A model generated the notes under the pieces. That model was not told where the DNA came from. It did not search any database and saw only the letters and a program-made list of their open reading frames with translations. Shown here in pieces: positions 51,374 through 64,000 of a stretch of DNA of 64,000 bases (the first letter of the stretch is position 1; every line of letters begins with the position of its first letter). A program made the position numbers and the translations under genes. Source of the stretch: Chondrilla cf. caribensis (lineage: Eukaryota > Porifera > Demospongiae > Chondrillida > Chondrillidae); assembly GCA_964020155.1 (NCBI GenBank), contig OZ026562.1:2343501-2407500 (forward strand). Reading direction: 5' to 3'.

Positions 51374-54075
51374 TGTAGCTAACTCGTAACCCCAGCTACA
51401 TTCAAAGGTGCTTAATATATTTTCAATGTATGGGAGAGCATTGGAGAGAAAAACTAAGCACCTTTTGCATAGCTCATGGAGGAGGGGGCGTGTCAACTTG
51501 ATACTTCAGATAGACCTAGCTGGGGACATAAACTAACTTCTGAAACAATTCCCATCTCAATAGATAGCACGTAACTCCAGCTACATTCAAAGGTGCTTAA
51601 TATATTTTCAATGTATGGGAGAGTATAGGAGAGAAAACGCTAAGCACCTTTTTGCATAGCTGAAGGGAGAGGGGGCGTGTCAACTTGATGTTTTAGACAG
51701 ACGTAGCTGAATACGTGAACTAACTTCTGAAAGAATTCCTATCTCAATAGGTGGTCCGTAACTCCAACTACATTAGAAGGTGCTTACTATATTTTTAATG
51801 TATGGGAGAGTAAAGGAGAGAAAACGCTAAGCACCTTTTTGCATAGCTGAAGGGGGAGGGGGCGTGTCAACTTGATGTTTTAGACAGACCTAGCTGAAGA
51901 CGTGAACTAACTTCTGAAAGAATTCCCATCTCAATAGGTGGTCCGTAACTCCAACTACATTAGAAGGTGCTTACTATATTTTTAATGTATGAGAGAGTAA
52001 AGGAGAGAAAACGCTAAGCACCTTTTTGCATAGTTGAAGGGGGAGGGGGCGTGTCAACTTGATGTTTTAGACAGACCTAGCTGAAGACGTGAACTAACTT
52101 CTAAAACTATTCCCATCTCAATAGGTGGTCCGTAACTCCAACTACATTAGAAGGTGCTTACTATAATATTTTTACTGTATGGGAGAGTAAAGGAGAGAAA
52201 ACGCTAAGCACCTTTTTGCATAGCTGAAGGGAGAGGGGGCATGTCAACTTGATGTTTTAGACAGACCTAGCTGGGGACATGAACTAACTTCTGAAACAAT
52301 TCCCATCTCAATAGGTGGCACGTAACTCCAGCTACATTCGAAGGTGCTCAGTATATCTTCAATGTATGGGAGAGTATACGTAGGAAAGAAAACGCTAAGC
52401 ACCTTTTGCATAGCTCATAGGGAGGGGGCGTGTCAACTTGATAATTTAGACAGACCTAGCTGAACACGTAAACTAACCTCTGAAATAATTTCCATCTCAT
52501 TAGGTGGCCCATAACCCCAGCTACATTCGAAGGTGCTTAATATATTTTCAATGTATGGGAGAGTATAGGAGAGAAAACGCTAAGCACCTTTTTGCATAGC
52601 TCATAGGGGAGGGGGCGTGTCAATTTGATATTTTAGACAGACCTAGCTGGGGACATGAACGAACTTCTGAAACAATTCCCATCTCAATAGATGGCATGCA
52701 ACTCCAGCTACATTCAAAGGTGCTTAATATATTTTCAATGTATGGGAGAGTACGTATAGGAGAGAAAACGCTAAGCACCTTTTTGCATAGCTGAAGGGGG
52801 AGGGGGCGTGTCAACTTGATGTTTCACACAGACCTAGCTGATGACGTGAACTAACCTCTGAAACAATTCCCATCTCAATAGGTGGCATGTAACTCCAGCT
52901 ACATTTGAAGGTGTTTAATATATTTTTAATGTATGAGCGAGTATAGGAGAAAAAACGCTAAGCACCTTTTTGCATAGCTCATAGGGGAGGGGGCGTGTCA
53001 ATTTGATATTTTAGACAGACCTAGCTGGGGACATGAACTAACTTCTGAAACAATTCCCATCTCAATAGATGGCACGTAACTCCAGCTACATTTGAAGGTG
53101 TTTAATATATTTTTAATGTACGTATGTGCGAGTATAGGAGAAAACACGCTAAGCACCTTTTTGCAGGGCTCATAGGGGAGGGGGCGTGCCAATTTGATAT
53201 TTTAGACAGACCTAGCTGGGGACATTAACTAACTTCTGAAACTTTCCTATCTCAATAGGCGGCCCGTAACCTCAGCTACATTCGAAGGTGCTTAATATAT
53301 TTTCAATGTATGGGAGAGTATAAGAGAGAAAACGCTAAGCACCTTTTTGCATAGCTGAAGGGGGAGGGGGCGTGTCAACTTGATGTTTTAGATACACCTA
53401 GCTAACGATGTGAACTAACTTCTGAAACAATTCCCATCTCAATAGGTGGCACGTAACTCCAGCTACATTTGAAGGTGCTTAATATATTTTTAATGTACGT
53501 ATGAGCGAGTATAGGAGAAAAACGCTAAGCCCTTTTTTGCATAGCTCATAGGGGAGGGGTCGTGTCAACTTGATATTTTAGACAAACCTAGCTGGGGACA
53601 TGAACTAACTTCTGAAACAATTCCCATCTCAATAGATAGCATGTAACTCCAGCTACATTCAAAGGTGCTTAATTGTTTTTCAATGTATTTGCGAGTACGT
53701 ATAGGAGAGAAAATGCTGGGCACCTTTTTGCATAGGTGAAGGGGGAGGGGTCGTGTCAACTTGATGTTTTGGATAGACCTAGCTGACGACGTGAACTAAC
53801 TTCTGAAACATTTCCCATCTCAATAGGTGGCACGTAACTCCAGGTACATTCAATGGTGCTTAATTTTTTTTCAATGTATGGGAGAGTATAGGAGAAAAAA
53901 AGGCTAAGCACCTTTTTGCATAGCTGAAGGGGGAGGGGGGTGTCAAATTGATATTTTAGACTGACCTAGCTGGGGACATGAACTAACTTCTGAAACAATT
54001 CCCATCTTAATAGATGGCATGTATCTCCAGCTACATTCAAAGGTGCTTAATATATTTTCAATGTATGTGTGAGTA
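51374..54075. repeat. Satellite array, subfamily III (duplication copy 1)
   Basis: About 14 monomers. The array from 51306 to about 54480 is duplicated at 56449 to about 59820. Confidence 0.95.
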
Positions 54076-56448
54076 CGTATAGGATGAACAAACGCTAAGC
54101 ACCTTTTTGCATAGCTCATGGGGGAGGGGGTGTGTCAACATGATAATTTATGGGAATCTAATTTTGGACCACTGCTAACTTATGAAACAGTTTTCATCTC
54201 TGTAGGTGGTCCCTAACTCTAACTACATCTGGAGGTGCTTAATATTTTTTTAATGTACGTATGGAAAGGTATACGTAGGATGAAAAAACGCTAAGCACCT
54301 TTTTGCATAGCTCATGGGGGAGGGGGCGTGTCAACATGACAATTTATGTGAACCTAGCTGTGGACCACTGCTAACTTATGAAACAGTTTTCATCTCCGTA
54401 GGTGGTCCCTAACTCTAACTACATCCGGAGGTGCTTAATGATATTTAATGTATGGAAAGGTATAGGATGAACAAACGCTAAGCACCTTTTTGCATAGCTC
54501 ATGGGAGAGGGGGTGTGTCAACATGATATTTTATGGGAATCTAATTGTGGACCACTGCTAACTTAAGAAACAGTTTTCATCTCCGTAGGTGGTCCCTAAC
54601 CCTGACTACATCTGGAGGTGCTTAATAATTTTTTAATGTATGGAAAGGTATAGGATGAAAAATGCTAAGCACCTTTTTGCATAGCTCATGTGGGAGGGGG
54701 CGTGTCAACATGATATTTAATGGGAATCTAATTGTAGACCACTGCTAACTTAAGAAACAGTTTTCATCTCCGTAGGTGGTCCCTAACCCTGACTACATCT
54801 GGAGGTGCTTAATAATTTTTTAATGTATGGAAAGGTATAGGATGAAAAACGCTAAGCACCTTTTTGCATAGCTCATGTGGGAGGGGGCGTGTCAACATGA
54901 TATTTAATGGGAATCTAATTGTGGACCACTGCTAACTTATGAAACAGTTTTCATCTCCGTAGGTGGTCTTTAACCCTGACTACATCTGGAGGTGCTTAAT
55001 AATTTTTTAATGTATGGAAAGGCATAGGATGAAAAACGCTAAGCACCTTTTTGCATAGCTCATGGGAGAGGGGGCGTGTCAAAATGATATTTAATGGGAA
55101 CCTAGCTGTGGACCATTGCTAACTTATGAAACAGTTTTCATCTCCGTAGGTGGTCTCTAACTCTAACTACATCCGGAGGTGCTTAATGATATTTAATGTA
55201 TGGAAAGGTATAGGATGAACAAACGCTAAGCACCTTTTTGCATAGATCATGGGAGAGGGGGTGTGTCAACATGATATTTTATGGGAATCTAATTGTGGAC
55301 CACTGCTAACTTATGAAACAGTTTTCATCTCCGTAGGTGGTCCCTAAACCTAACTACATCCGGAGGTGCTTAATAAATTTTAATGTATGGAAAGGTACGT
55401 ATAGGATGAAAAAACGCTAAGCACCTTTTTGCATAGCTCATGGGGGAGGGGGCGTGTCAACATGATAATTTATGGGAACCTAGCTGTGGACCACTGCTAA
55501 CTTATGAAACAGTTTTCATCTCCGTAGGTGGTCCCTAACTCCAACTACATCCGGAGGTGCTTAATGATATTCAATGTATGGATAGGTATAGGATGAACAA
55601 ACGCTAAGCACCTTTTTGCATAGCTCATGTGGGAGGGGGCATGTCAACATGATATTTTATGGGAATCTAATTGTGGACCACTGCTAACTTATGAAACAGT
55701 TTTCATCTCCGTAGGTGGTCCCTAACTCTAACTACATCCAGAGGTGCTTAATAGATTTTAATGTATGGAAAGGTATAGGATGAAAAAACGCTAAGCACCT
55801 TTTTGCATAGCTCATGGGGGAGGGGGCGTGTCAACATGATAATTTATGGGAGCCTAGCTGTGGACCACTGCTAACTTATGAAACGGTTTTCATCTCCGTA
55901 GGTGGTCCCTAAACCTAACTACATCCGGAGGTGCTTAATAAATTTTAATGTATGGAAAGGTATAGGATGAAAAAACGCTAAGCACCTTTTTGCATAGCTC
56001 ATGGGGGAGGGGGCGTGTCAACATGATAATTTATGTGAACCTAGCTGTGGACCACTGCTAACTTATGAAACAGTTTTCATCTCCGTAGGTGGTCCCTAAC
56101 TCTAACTACATCCGGCCGGAGGTGCTTAATGATATTTAATGTATGGAAAGGTATAGGATGAACAAACGCTAAGCACCTTTTTGCATAGCTCATGGGAGAG
56201 GGGGGGTGTCAACATGATATTTTATGGGAATCTAATTGTGGACCACTGCTAACTTATGAAACAGTTTTCATCTCCGTAGGTGGTCCCTAACTCTAACTAC
56301 ATCCGGAGGTGCTTAATGATATTCAATGTATGAAAAGGTATAGGATGAACAAACGCTAAGCACCTTTTTGCATAGCTCATGGGAGAGGGTGTGTGTCAAT
56401 ATGATATTTTATGGGTATCTAATTGTGGACCACTGCTAACTTATGAAA
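54076..56448. repeat. Satellite array, subfamily I
   Basis: About 12 monomers of the ATTGTGGACCACTGC type. It ends abruptly inside a monomer (TTATGAAACA) at the duplicated tag. Confidence 0.95.
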
Positions 56449-56516
56449 CAAGAGTACTCATTGTATGTGTGATTTGATATCGATAACAAAGAGTAAATGT
56501 CCAATAATTACCTAAA
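56449..56516. repeat. Duplicated non-satellite tag
   Basis: Identical or nearly so to 51306-51373. It marks the left edge of the second copy of the segmental duplication. Confidence 0.9.
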
Positions 56517-59410
56517 TGTAGCTAACTCGTAACCCCAGCTACATTCAAAGGTGCTTAATATATTTTCAATGTATGGGAGAGTATTGGAGAGAAAAACTAA
56601 GCACCTTTTGCATAGCTCATGGAGGAGGGGGCGTGTCAACTTGATACTTCAGATAGACCTAGCTGGGGACATAAACTAACTTCTGAAACAATTCCTATCT
56701 CAATAGATAGCACGTAACTCCAGCTACATTCAAAGGTGCTTAATATATTTTCAATGTATGGGAGAGTATTGGAGAGAAAAACTAAGCACCTTTTGCATAG
56801 CTCATGGAGGAGGGGGCGTGTCAACTTGATACTTCAGATAGACCTAGCTGGGGACATAAACTAACTTCTGAAACAATTCCCATCTCAATAGATAGCACGT
56901 AACTCCAGCTACATTCAAAGGTGCTTAATATATTTTCAATGTATGGGAGAGTATAGGAGAGAAAACGCTAAGCACCTTTTTGCATAGCTGAAGGGAGAGG
57001 GGGCGTGTCAACTTGATGTTTTAGACAGACGTAGCTGAATACGTGAACTAACTTCTGAAAGAATTCCTATCTCAATAGGTGGTCCGTAACTCCAACTACA
57101 TTAGAAGGTGCTTACTATATTTTTAATGTATGGGAGAGTAAAGGAGAGAAAACGCTAAGCACCTTTTTGCATAGCTGAAGGGGGAGGGGGCGTGTCAACT
57201 TGATGTTTTAGACAGACCTAGCTGAAGACGTGAACTAACTTCTGAAAGAATTCCCATCTCAATAGGTGGTCCGTAACTCCAACTACATTAGAAGGTGCTT
57301 ACTATATTTTTAATGTATGAGAGAGTAAAGGAGAGAAAACGCTAAGCACCTTTTTGCATAGCTGAAGGGAGAGGGGGCGTGTCAACTTGATGTTTTAGAC
57401 AGACCTAGCTGAACACGTAAACTAACCTCTGAAATAATTTCCATCTCATTAGGTGGCCCATAACCCCAGCTACATTCGAAGGTGCTTAATATATTTTCAA
57501 TGTATGGGAGAGTATAGGAGAAAAAACGCTAAGCACCTTTTTGCATAGCTGAAGGGTGAGGGCGCGTGTCAACTTAATGTTTTAGGCAGACCTAGCTGAA
57601 GACATGAACTAACTTCTGAAACAATTCCCATCTCAATAGGTGGCCCGTAACCTCAGCTACATTCGAAGGTGCTTAATATATTTTCAATGTACGTACGTAT
57701 GGGAGAGTATAGGAGACAAAACATTAAGCACCTTTTTGCATAGCTCATTGGGGAGGGGGCGTGTCAACCTATTAGTTTAGACCGACCTACCTAAAGACGT
57801 GAATTAACTTCTAAAACAATTCCCATCTCAATAGGCGGCCCATGACTCCAGCTACATTCGAATGTGCTTAATATATTTTCAATGTATGGGAGAGTATAGG
57901 AGAGAAAACGCTAAGCACCTTTTTGCATAGCTCATAGGGGAGGGGGCGTGTCAATTTGATATTTTAGACAGACCTAGCTGGGGACATGAACGAACTTCTG
58001 AAACAATTCCCATCTCAATAGATGGCATGCAACTCCAGCTACATTCAAAGGTGCTTAATATATTTTCAATGTACGTATGGGAGAGTACGTATAGGAGAGA
58101 AAACGCTAAGCACCTTTTTGCATAGCTGAAGGGGGAGGGGGCGTGTCAACTTGATGTTTCACACAGACCTAGTTGATGACGTGAACTAACCTCTGAAACA
58201 ATTCCCATCTCAATAGGTGGCATGTAACTCCAGCTACATTTGAAGGTGTTTAATATATTTTTAATGTATGAGCGAGTATAGGAGAAAAAACGCTAAGCAC
58301 CTTTTTGCATAGCTCATAGGGGAGGGGGCGTGTCAATTTGATATTTTAGACAGACCTAGCTGGGGACATGAACTAACTTCTGAAACAATTCCCATCTCAA
58401 TAGATGGCACGTAACTCCAGCTACATTTGAAGGTGTTTAATATATTTTTAATGTACGTATGTGCGAGTATAGGAGAAAACACGCTAAGCACCTTTTTGCA
58501 GGGCTCATAGGGGAGGGGGCGTGCCAATTTGATATTTTAGACAGACCTAGCTGGGGACATGAACTAACTTCTGAAACTTTCCTATCTCAATAGGCGGCCC
58601 GTAACCTCAGCTACATTCGAAGGTGCTTAATATATTTTCAATGTATGGGAGAGTATAAGAGAGAAAACGCTAAGCACCTTTTTGCATAGCTGAAGGGGGA
58701 GGGGGCGTGTCAACTTGATGTTTTAGATACACCTAGCTAACGATGTGAACTAACTTCTGAAACAATTCCCATCTCAATAGGTGGCACGTAACTCCAGCTA
58801 CATTTGAAGGTGCTTAATATATTTTTAATGTACGTATGAGCGAGTATAGGAGAAAAACGCTAAGCCCTTTTTTGCATAGCTCATAGGGGAGGGGTCGTGT
58901 CAACTTGATATTTTAGACAAACCTAGCTGGGGACATGAACTAACTTCTGAAACAATTCCCATCTCAATAGATAGCATGTAACTCCAGCTACATTCAAAGG
59001 TGCTTAATTGTTTTTCAATGTATTTGCGAGTACGTATAGGAGAGAAAATGCTGGGCACCTTTTTGCATAGGTGAAGGGGGAGGGGTCGTGTCAACTTGAT
59101 GTTTTGGATAGACCTAGCTGACGACGTGAACTAACTTCTGAAACATTTCCCATCTCAATAGGTGGCACGTAACTCCAGGTACATTCAATGGTGCTTAATT
59201 TTTTTTCAATGTATGGGAGAGTATAGGAGAAAAAAAGGCTAAGCACCTTTTTGCATAGCTGAAGGGGGAGGGGGGTGTCAAATTGATATTTTAGACTGAC
59301 CTAGCTGGGGACATGAACTAACTTCTGAAACAATTCCCATCTTAATAGATGGCATGTATCTCCAGCTACATTCAAAGGTGCTTAATATATTTTCAATGTA
59401 TGTGTGAGTA
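56517..59410. repeat. Satellite array, subfamily III (duplication copy 2)
   Basis: Matches 51374-54075 with one extra monomer near 56570-56760 (offset changes from 5143 to 5335 bp). A middle part (about 57390-57900) instead resembles 46080-46440, as after unequal exchange or conversion. Confidence 0.92.
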
Positions 59411-62400
59411 CGTATACGTACGTAGGATGAACAAACGCTAAGCACCTTTTTGCATAGCTCATGGGGGAGGGGGTGTGTCAACATGATAATTTATGGGAAT
59501 CTAATTTTGGACCACTGCTAACTTATGAAACAGTTTTCATCTCTGTAGGTGGTCCCTAACTCTAACTACATCCGGAGGTGCTTAATATTTTTTTAATGTA
59601 CGTATGGAAAGGTACGTATAGGATGAAAAAACGCTAAGCACCTTTTTGCATAGCTCATGGGGGAGGGGGTGTGTCAACATGATAATTTATGTGAACCTAG
59701 CTGTGGACCACTGCTAACTTATGAAACAGTTTTCATCTCCGTAGGTGGTCCCTAACTCTAACTACATCCGGAGGTGCTTAATGATATTTAATATATGGAA
59801 AGGTATAGGATGAACAAACGCTAAGCACCTTTTTGCATAGCTCATGGGAGAGGGGGCGTGTCAACATGATATTTTATGGGAATCTAATTGTGGACCACTG
59901 CTAACTTATGAAACAGTTTTCATCTCCGTAGGTGGTCCCTAACTCTAACTACATCCAGAGGTGCTTAATAAATTTTAATGTATTGAAAGGTATACGTAGG
60001 ATGAAAAAACGCTAAGCACCTTTTTGCATAGCTCATGGGGGAGAGGGCGTGTCAACATGATAATTTATGGGAGCCTAGCTGTGGACCACTGCTAACTTAT
60101 GAAACAGTTTTCATCTCCGTAGGTGGTCCCTAAACCTAACTACATCCGGAGGTGCTTAATAAATTTAAAAGTACGTGTATGGAAAGGTATAGGATAAAAA
60201 AACGCTAAGCACCTTTTTGCATAGCTCATGGGAGAGGGGGCGTGTCAACATGATATTTTATGGGAATCTAATTGTGGACCACTGATAACTTATGAAACAG
60301 TTTTCATCTCCGTAGGTGGTCCCTAACTCTAACTACATCTGGAGGTGCTTAATGATATTTAATGTATGGAAAGGTATAGGATGAAAAATTGCTAAGCACC
60401 TTTTTGCATAGCTCATGGGGGAGGGGGTGTGTCAACATGATATTTTATGGGAACCTAGCTGTGGACCACTGCTAACTTATGAAACAGTTTTCATCTCCGT
60501 AGGTGATCCCTAACTTCAACTACATCCGGAGGTGCTTAATGATATTCAATGTATGGAAAGGTATAGGATGAACAAACGCTAAGCACCTTTTTGCATAGCT
60601 CATGTGGGAGGGGGCATGTCAACATGATATTTTATGGGAATCTAATTGTGGACCACTGCTAACTTATGAAACAGTTTTCATCTCCGTAGGTGGTCCCTAA
60701 CTCTAACTACATCCAGAGGTGCTTAATAAATTTTAATGTATTGAAAGGTATACGTACGTAGGATGAAAAAACGCTAAGCACCTTTTTGCATAGCTCATGG
60801 GGGAGAGGGCGTGTCAACATGATATTTTATGGGAACCTAGCTGTGGACCACTGCTAACTTATGAAACAGTTTTCATTTCCGTAGGTGGTCCCTAAACCTA
60901 ACTACATCCGGAGGTGCTTAATAAATTTTAATGTACGTGTATGGAAAGGTACGTATAGGATAAAAAAACACTAAGCACCTTTTTGCATAGCTCATGGGAG
61001 AGGGGGCGTGTCAACATGATATTTTATGGGAATCTAATTGTGGACCACTGATAACTTATGAAACAGTTTTCATCTCCGTAGGTGGTCCCTAACTCTAACT
61101 ACATCTGGAGGTGCTTAATGATATTTAATGTATGGAAAGGTATACGTAGGATGAAAAATTGCTAAGCACCTTTTTGTATAGCTCATGGGGGAGGGGGTGT
61201 GTTAACATGATATTTTATGGGAACCTAGCTGTGGACCACTGCTAACTTATGAAACAGTTTTCATCTCCGTAGGTGATCCCTAACTCTAACTACATCCGGA
61301 GGTGCTTAATGATATTTAATGTATGGAAAGGTATAGGATGAAAAAACGCTAAGCACCTTTTTGCATAGCTCATGGGGGAGAGGGCGTGTCAACATGATAT
61401 TTTATGGGAACCTAGCTGTGGACCACTGCTAACTTATGAAACAGTTTTCATTTCCGTAGGTGGTCCCTAAACCTAACTACATCCGGAGGTGCTTAATAAA
61501 TTTTAATGTACGTGTATGGAAAGGTACGTATAGGATAAAAAAACACTAAGCACCTTTTTGCATAGCTCATGGGAGAGGGGGCGTGTCAACATGATATTTT
61601 ATGGGAATCTAATTGTGGACCACTGATAACTTATGAAACAGTTTTCATCTCCGTAGGTGGTCCCTAACTCTAACTACATCTGGAGGTGCTTAATGATATT
61701 TAATGTATGGAAAGGTATACGTAGGATGAAAAATTGCTAAGCACCTTTTTGTATAGCTCATGGGGGAGGGGGTGTGTTAACATGATATTTTATGGGAACC
61801 TAGCTGTGGACCACTGCTAACTTATGAAACAGTTTTCATCTCCGTAGGTGATCCCTAACTCTAACTACATCCGGAGGTGCTTAATGATATTTAATGTATG
61901 GAAAGGTACGTACGTATAGGATGAAAAAACGCTAAGCACCTTTTTGCATAGCTCATGGGAGAGGGGGCGTGTCAACATGATATTTTATGGGAATCTAATT
62001 GTGGACCACTGCTAACTTATGAAACAGTTTTCATCTCCGTAGGTGGTCCCTAATTCTAACTACATCCGGAGGCGCTTAATGATATTCAATGTATGGAAAG
62101 GTATAGGATGAACAAACGCTAAGCACCTTTTTGCATAGCTCATGGGAGAGGGTGTATGTCAACATGATATTTTATGGGTATCTAATTGTGGACCACTGCT
62201 AACTTATGAAACAGTTTTCATCTCCGTAGGTGGTCCCTAAACCTAACTACATCCGGAGGTGCTTAATAAATTTTAATGTATGGAAAGGTATAGGATGAAA
62301 AAACGCTAAGCACCTTTTGCATAGCTCATGGGGGAGGGGGCGTGTCAACATGATATTTTATGGGAATCTAATTGTGGACCACTGATAACTTATGAAACAG

Positions 62401-64000
62401 TTTTCATCTCCGTAGGTGGTCCCTAACTCTAACTACATCCGGAGGTGCTTAATGAAATTTAATGTATGGAAAGGTATAGGATGAAAAATTGCTAAGCACC
62501 TTTTTGCATAGCTCATGTGGGAGGGGGCGTGTCAACATGATATTTTATGGGAACCTAGCTGTGGACCACTGCTAACTTATGAAACAGTTTTCATCTCCGT
62601 AGGTGATCCCTAACTCTAACTACATCCGGAGGTGCTTAATGAATTTTAATGTATGGGAAGGTACATATAGGATGAAAAAACGCTAAGCACCTTTTTCCAT
62701 AGCTCATGGGGGAGGGGGCGTGTCAACACGATATTTTATGGGAATCTAATTGTGGACCACTGCTAACTTATGAAACAGTTTTTATCTCCGTAGGTGGTCC
62801 CTAACCCTGACTACATCCGGAGGTGCTTAATAAATTTTAATGTATGGGAAGGTATAGGATGAAAAAACGCTAAGCACTTTTTTCCATAGCTCATGGGGGA
62901 GGGGGCGTGTCAACATGATATTTTATGGGAACCTAGCTGTGGACCACTGCTAACTTATGAAACAGTTTTCATCTCCGTAGGTGGTCCCTAACTCTAACTA
63001 CATCCAGAGGTGCTTAATAAGTTTTAATGTATGGGAAGGTATATGTAGGATGAAAACGCTAAGCACCTTTTTGCATAGCTCATGGGAGAGGGGGCGTGTC
63101 AACATGATATTTAATGGGAACTTAGCTGTGGACCACTGCTAACTTATGAAACAGTTTTCATCTCCGTAGGTGGTCCCTAACCCTAACTACATCCGGAGGT
63201 GCTTAATGATATTTAATGTATGGAAAGGTATAGGATCAAAAAATGTTAAGCACCTTTTTGCATAGCTCATGGGAGAGGGTGTGTGTCAACATGATAATTT
63301 ATGTGAATCTAATTGTGGACCACTGCTAACTTATGAAACAGTTTTCATCTCCGTAGGTGGTCCCTAACCCTAACTACATCCGGAGGTGCTTAATGAATAT
63401 TTAATGTATGGAAAGGTATAGGATCAAAAAAATATTAAGCACCTTTTTGCATAGCTCATGGGAGAGGGGGCGTGTCAACATGATATTTTATGGGAATCTA
63501 ATTGTGGACCACTGCTAACTTATGAAACAGTTTTCATCTCCGTAGGTGGTCCCTAACCCTAACTACATCCGGAGGTGCTTAATAAATTTTAATGTATGGA
63601 AAGGTATACGTAGGATGAAAAAACGCTAAGCACCTTTTTGCATAGCTCATGGGAGAGGGGGCGTGTCAACATGATATTTTATGGGAGCCTAGCTGTGGAT
63701 CACTGCTAACTTATGAAACAGTTTTCATCTCCGTAGGTGGTCCCTAACCCTGACTACATCCGGAGGTGCTTAATAAATTTTAATGTATGGAAAGGTATAC
63801 GTAGGATGAAAAAACGCTAAGCACCTTTTTGCATAGCTCATGGGAGAGGGGGCGTGTCAACATGATATTTTATGGGAACCTAGCTGTGGACCACTGCTAA
63901 CTTATGAAACAGTTTTCATCTCCGTAGGTGGTCCCTAACTCTAACTACATCCGGAGGTGCTTAATAATTTTTTAATGTATGGAAAGGTATAGGATGAAAA
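59411..64000. repeat. Satellite array, subfamily I, runs off the window
   Basis: About 24 monomers. From about 60180 to 61920 a three-monomer, ~578-bp higher-order unit repeats (shared GGACCACTGATAAC and AAAATTGCTAAGC variants). The window ends inside the array. Confidence 0.95.

Noticed and set aside
38946..64000. Satellite core GCTAAGCA ... ATGGGAGA resembles the 5S rRNA internal promoter, suggesting a 5S-derived satellite
   Set aside because: The spacing is about 8 bp too short, the intervening sequence has a TTTTT pol III terminator, and no other part of 5S rRNA is present.
38946..64000. Repeat-spacer pattern that might be called a CRISPR array
   Set aside because: Whole ~190-bp monomers are homologous throughout. 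There are no unique spacers and no cas genes, and the context is eukaryotic.

Overview
The window is animal nuclear DNA. Genes have many short GT-AG introns, DNA transposons with TA target duplications are common, (AC)n/(GT)n microsatellites are long, and about 21 kb is satellite. The mix of compact introns, lineage-specific BTB tandem genes and repeat families suggests a sponge or another early-branching metazoan. That assignment is inference; no marker gene proves it.

Region 1 (1-20,000): a minus-strand tandem array of intronless BTB-BACK genes. Five copies are intact (A 1764-3056, B 5642-6922, C 9220-10512, D 12246-13526, F 18574-19893). Copy E (15320-18000) is a pseudogene with a premature stop, a frameshift and a 1.4-kb composite insertion carrying a THAP-domain fragment and a nested transposon. 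Three short relics of F-like 3' ends (701-844, 4142-4285, 8506-8646) show that the array once held more genes. Flanks are duplicated blocks with transposons, so paralogous units act as empty sites that fix element ends.

Region 2 (20,252-38,216): the C-terminal ~1,322 residues of a VPS13 lipid-transfer protein on the plus strand, in about 36 exons whose phases all join. The first visible exon starts at a splice acceptor 359 bp from the start of BTB gene F, so the N-terminal half lies outside the window beyond the BTB array or has been lost. One intron carries a U2 snRNA gene (26154-26341). Its stems are well preserved but its branch-point-recognition sequence is altered.

Region 3 (38,946-64,000): arrays of a ~190-bp satellite in three subfamilies arranged in blocks, with dimeric and trimeric higher-order repeats and a ~3.2-kb segmental duplication. 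They are interrupted by a ~242-bp repeat dimer and a 2.9-kb non-satellite island that includes a GC-rich segment. Many monomers contain CCCTAACCCTAA, the telomere-type repeat. Across otherwise near-identical monomers, CGTA (sometimes CTG or CCG plus TA) has been inserted again and again exactly at TA dinucleotides, as expected for excision scars of TA-targeting transposons.

The VPS13 protein would act at membrane contact sites. The BTB proteins could be cullin-3 substrate adaptors, but their C-terminal domain is not one I recognise. Nothing links the two functionally; they are simply neighbours.
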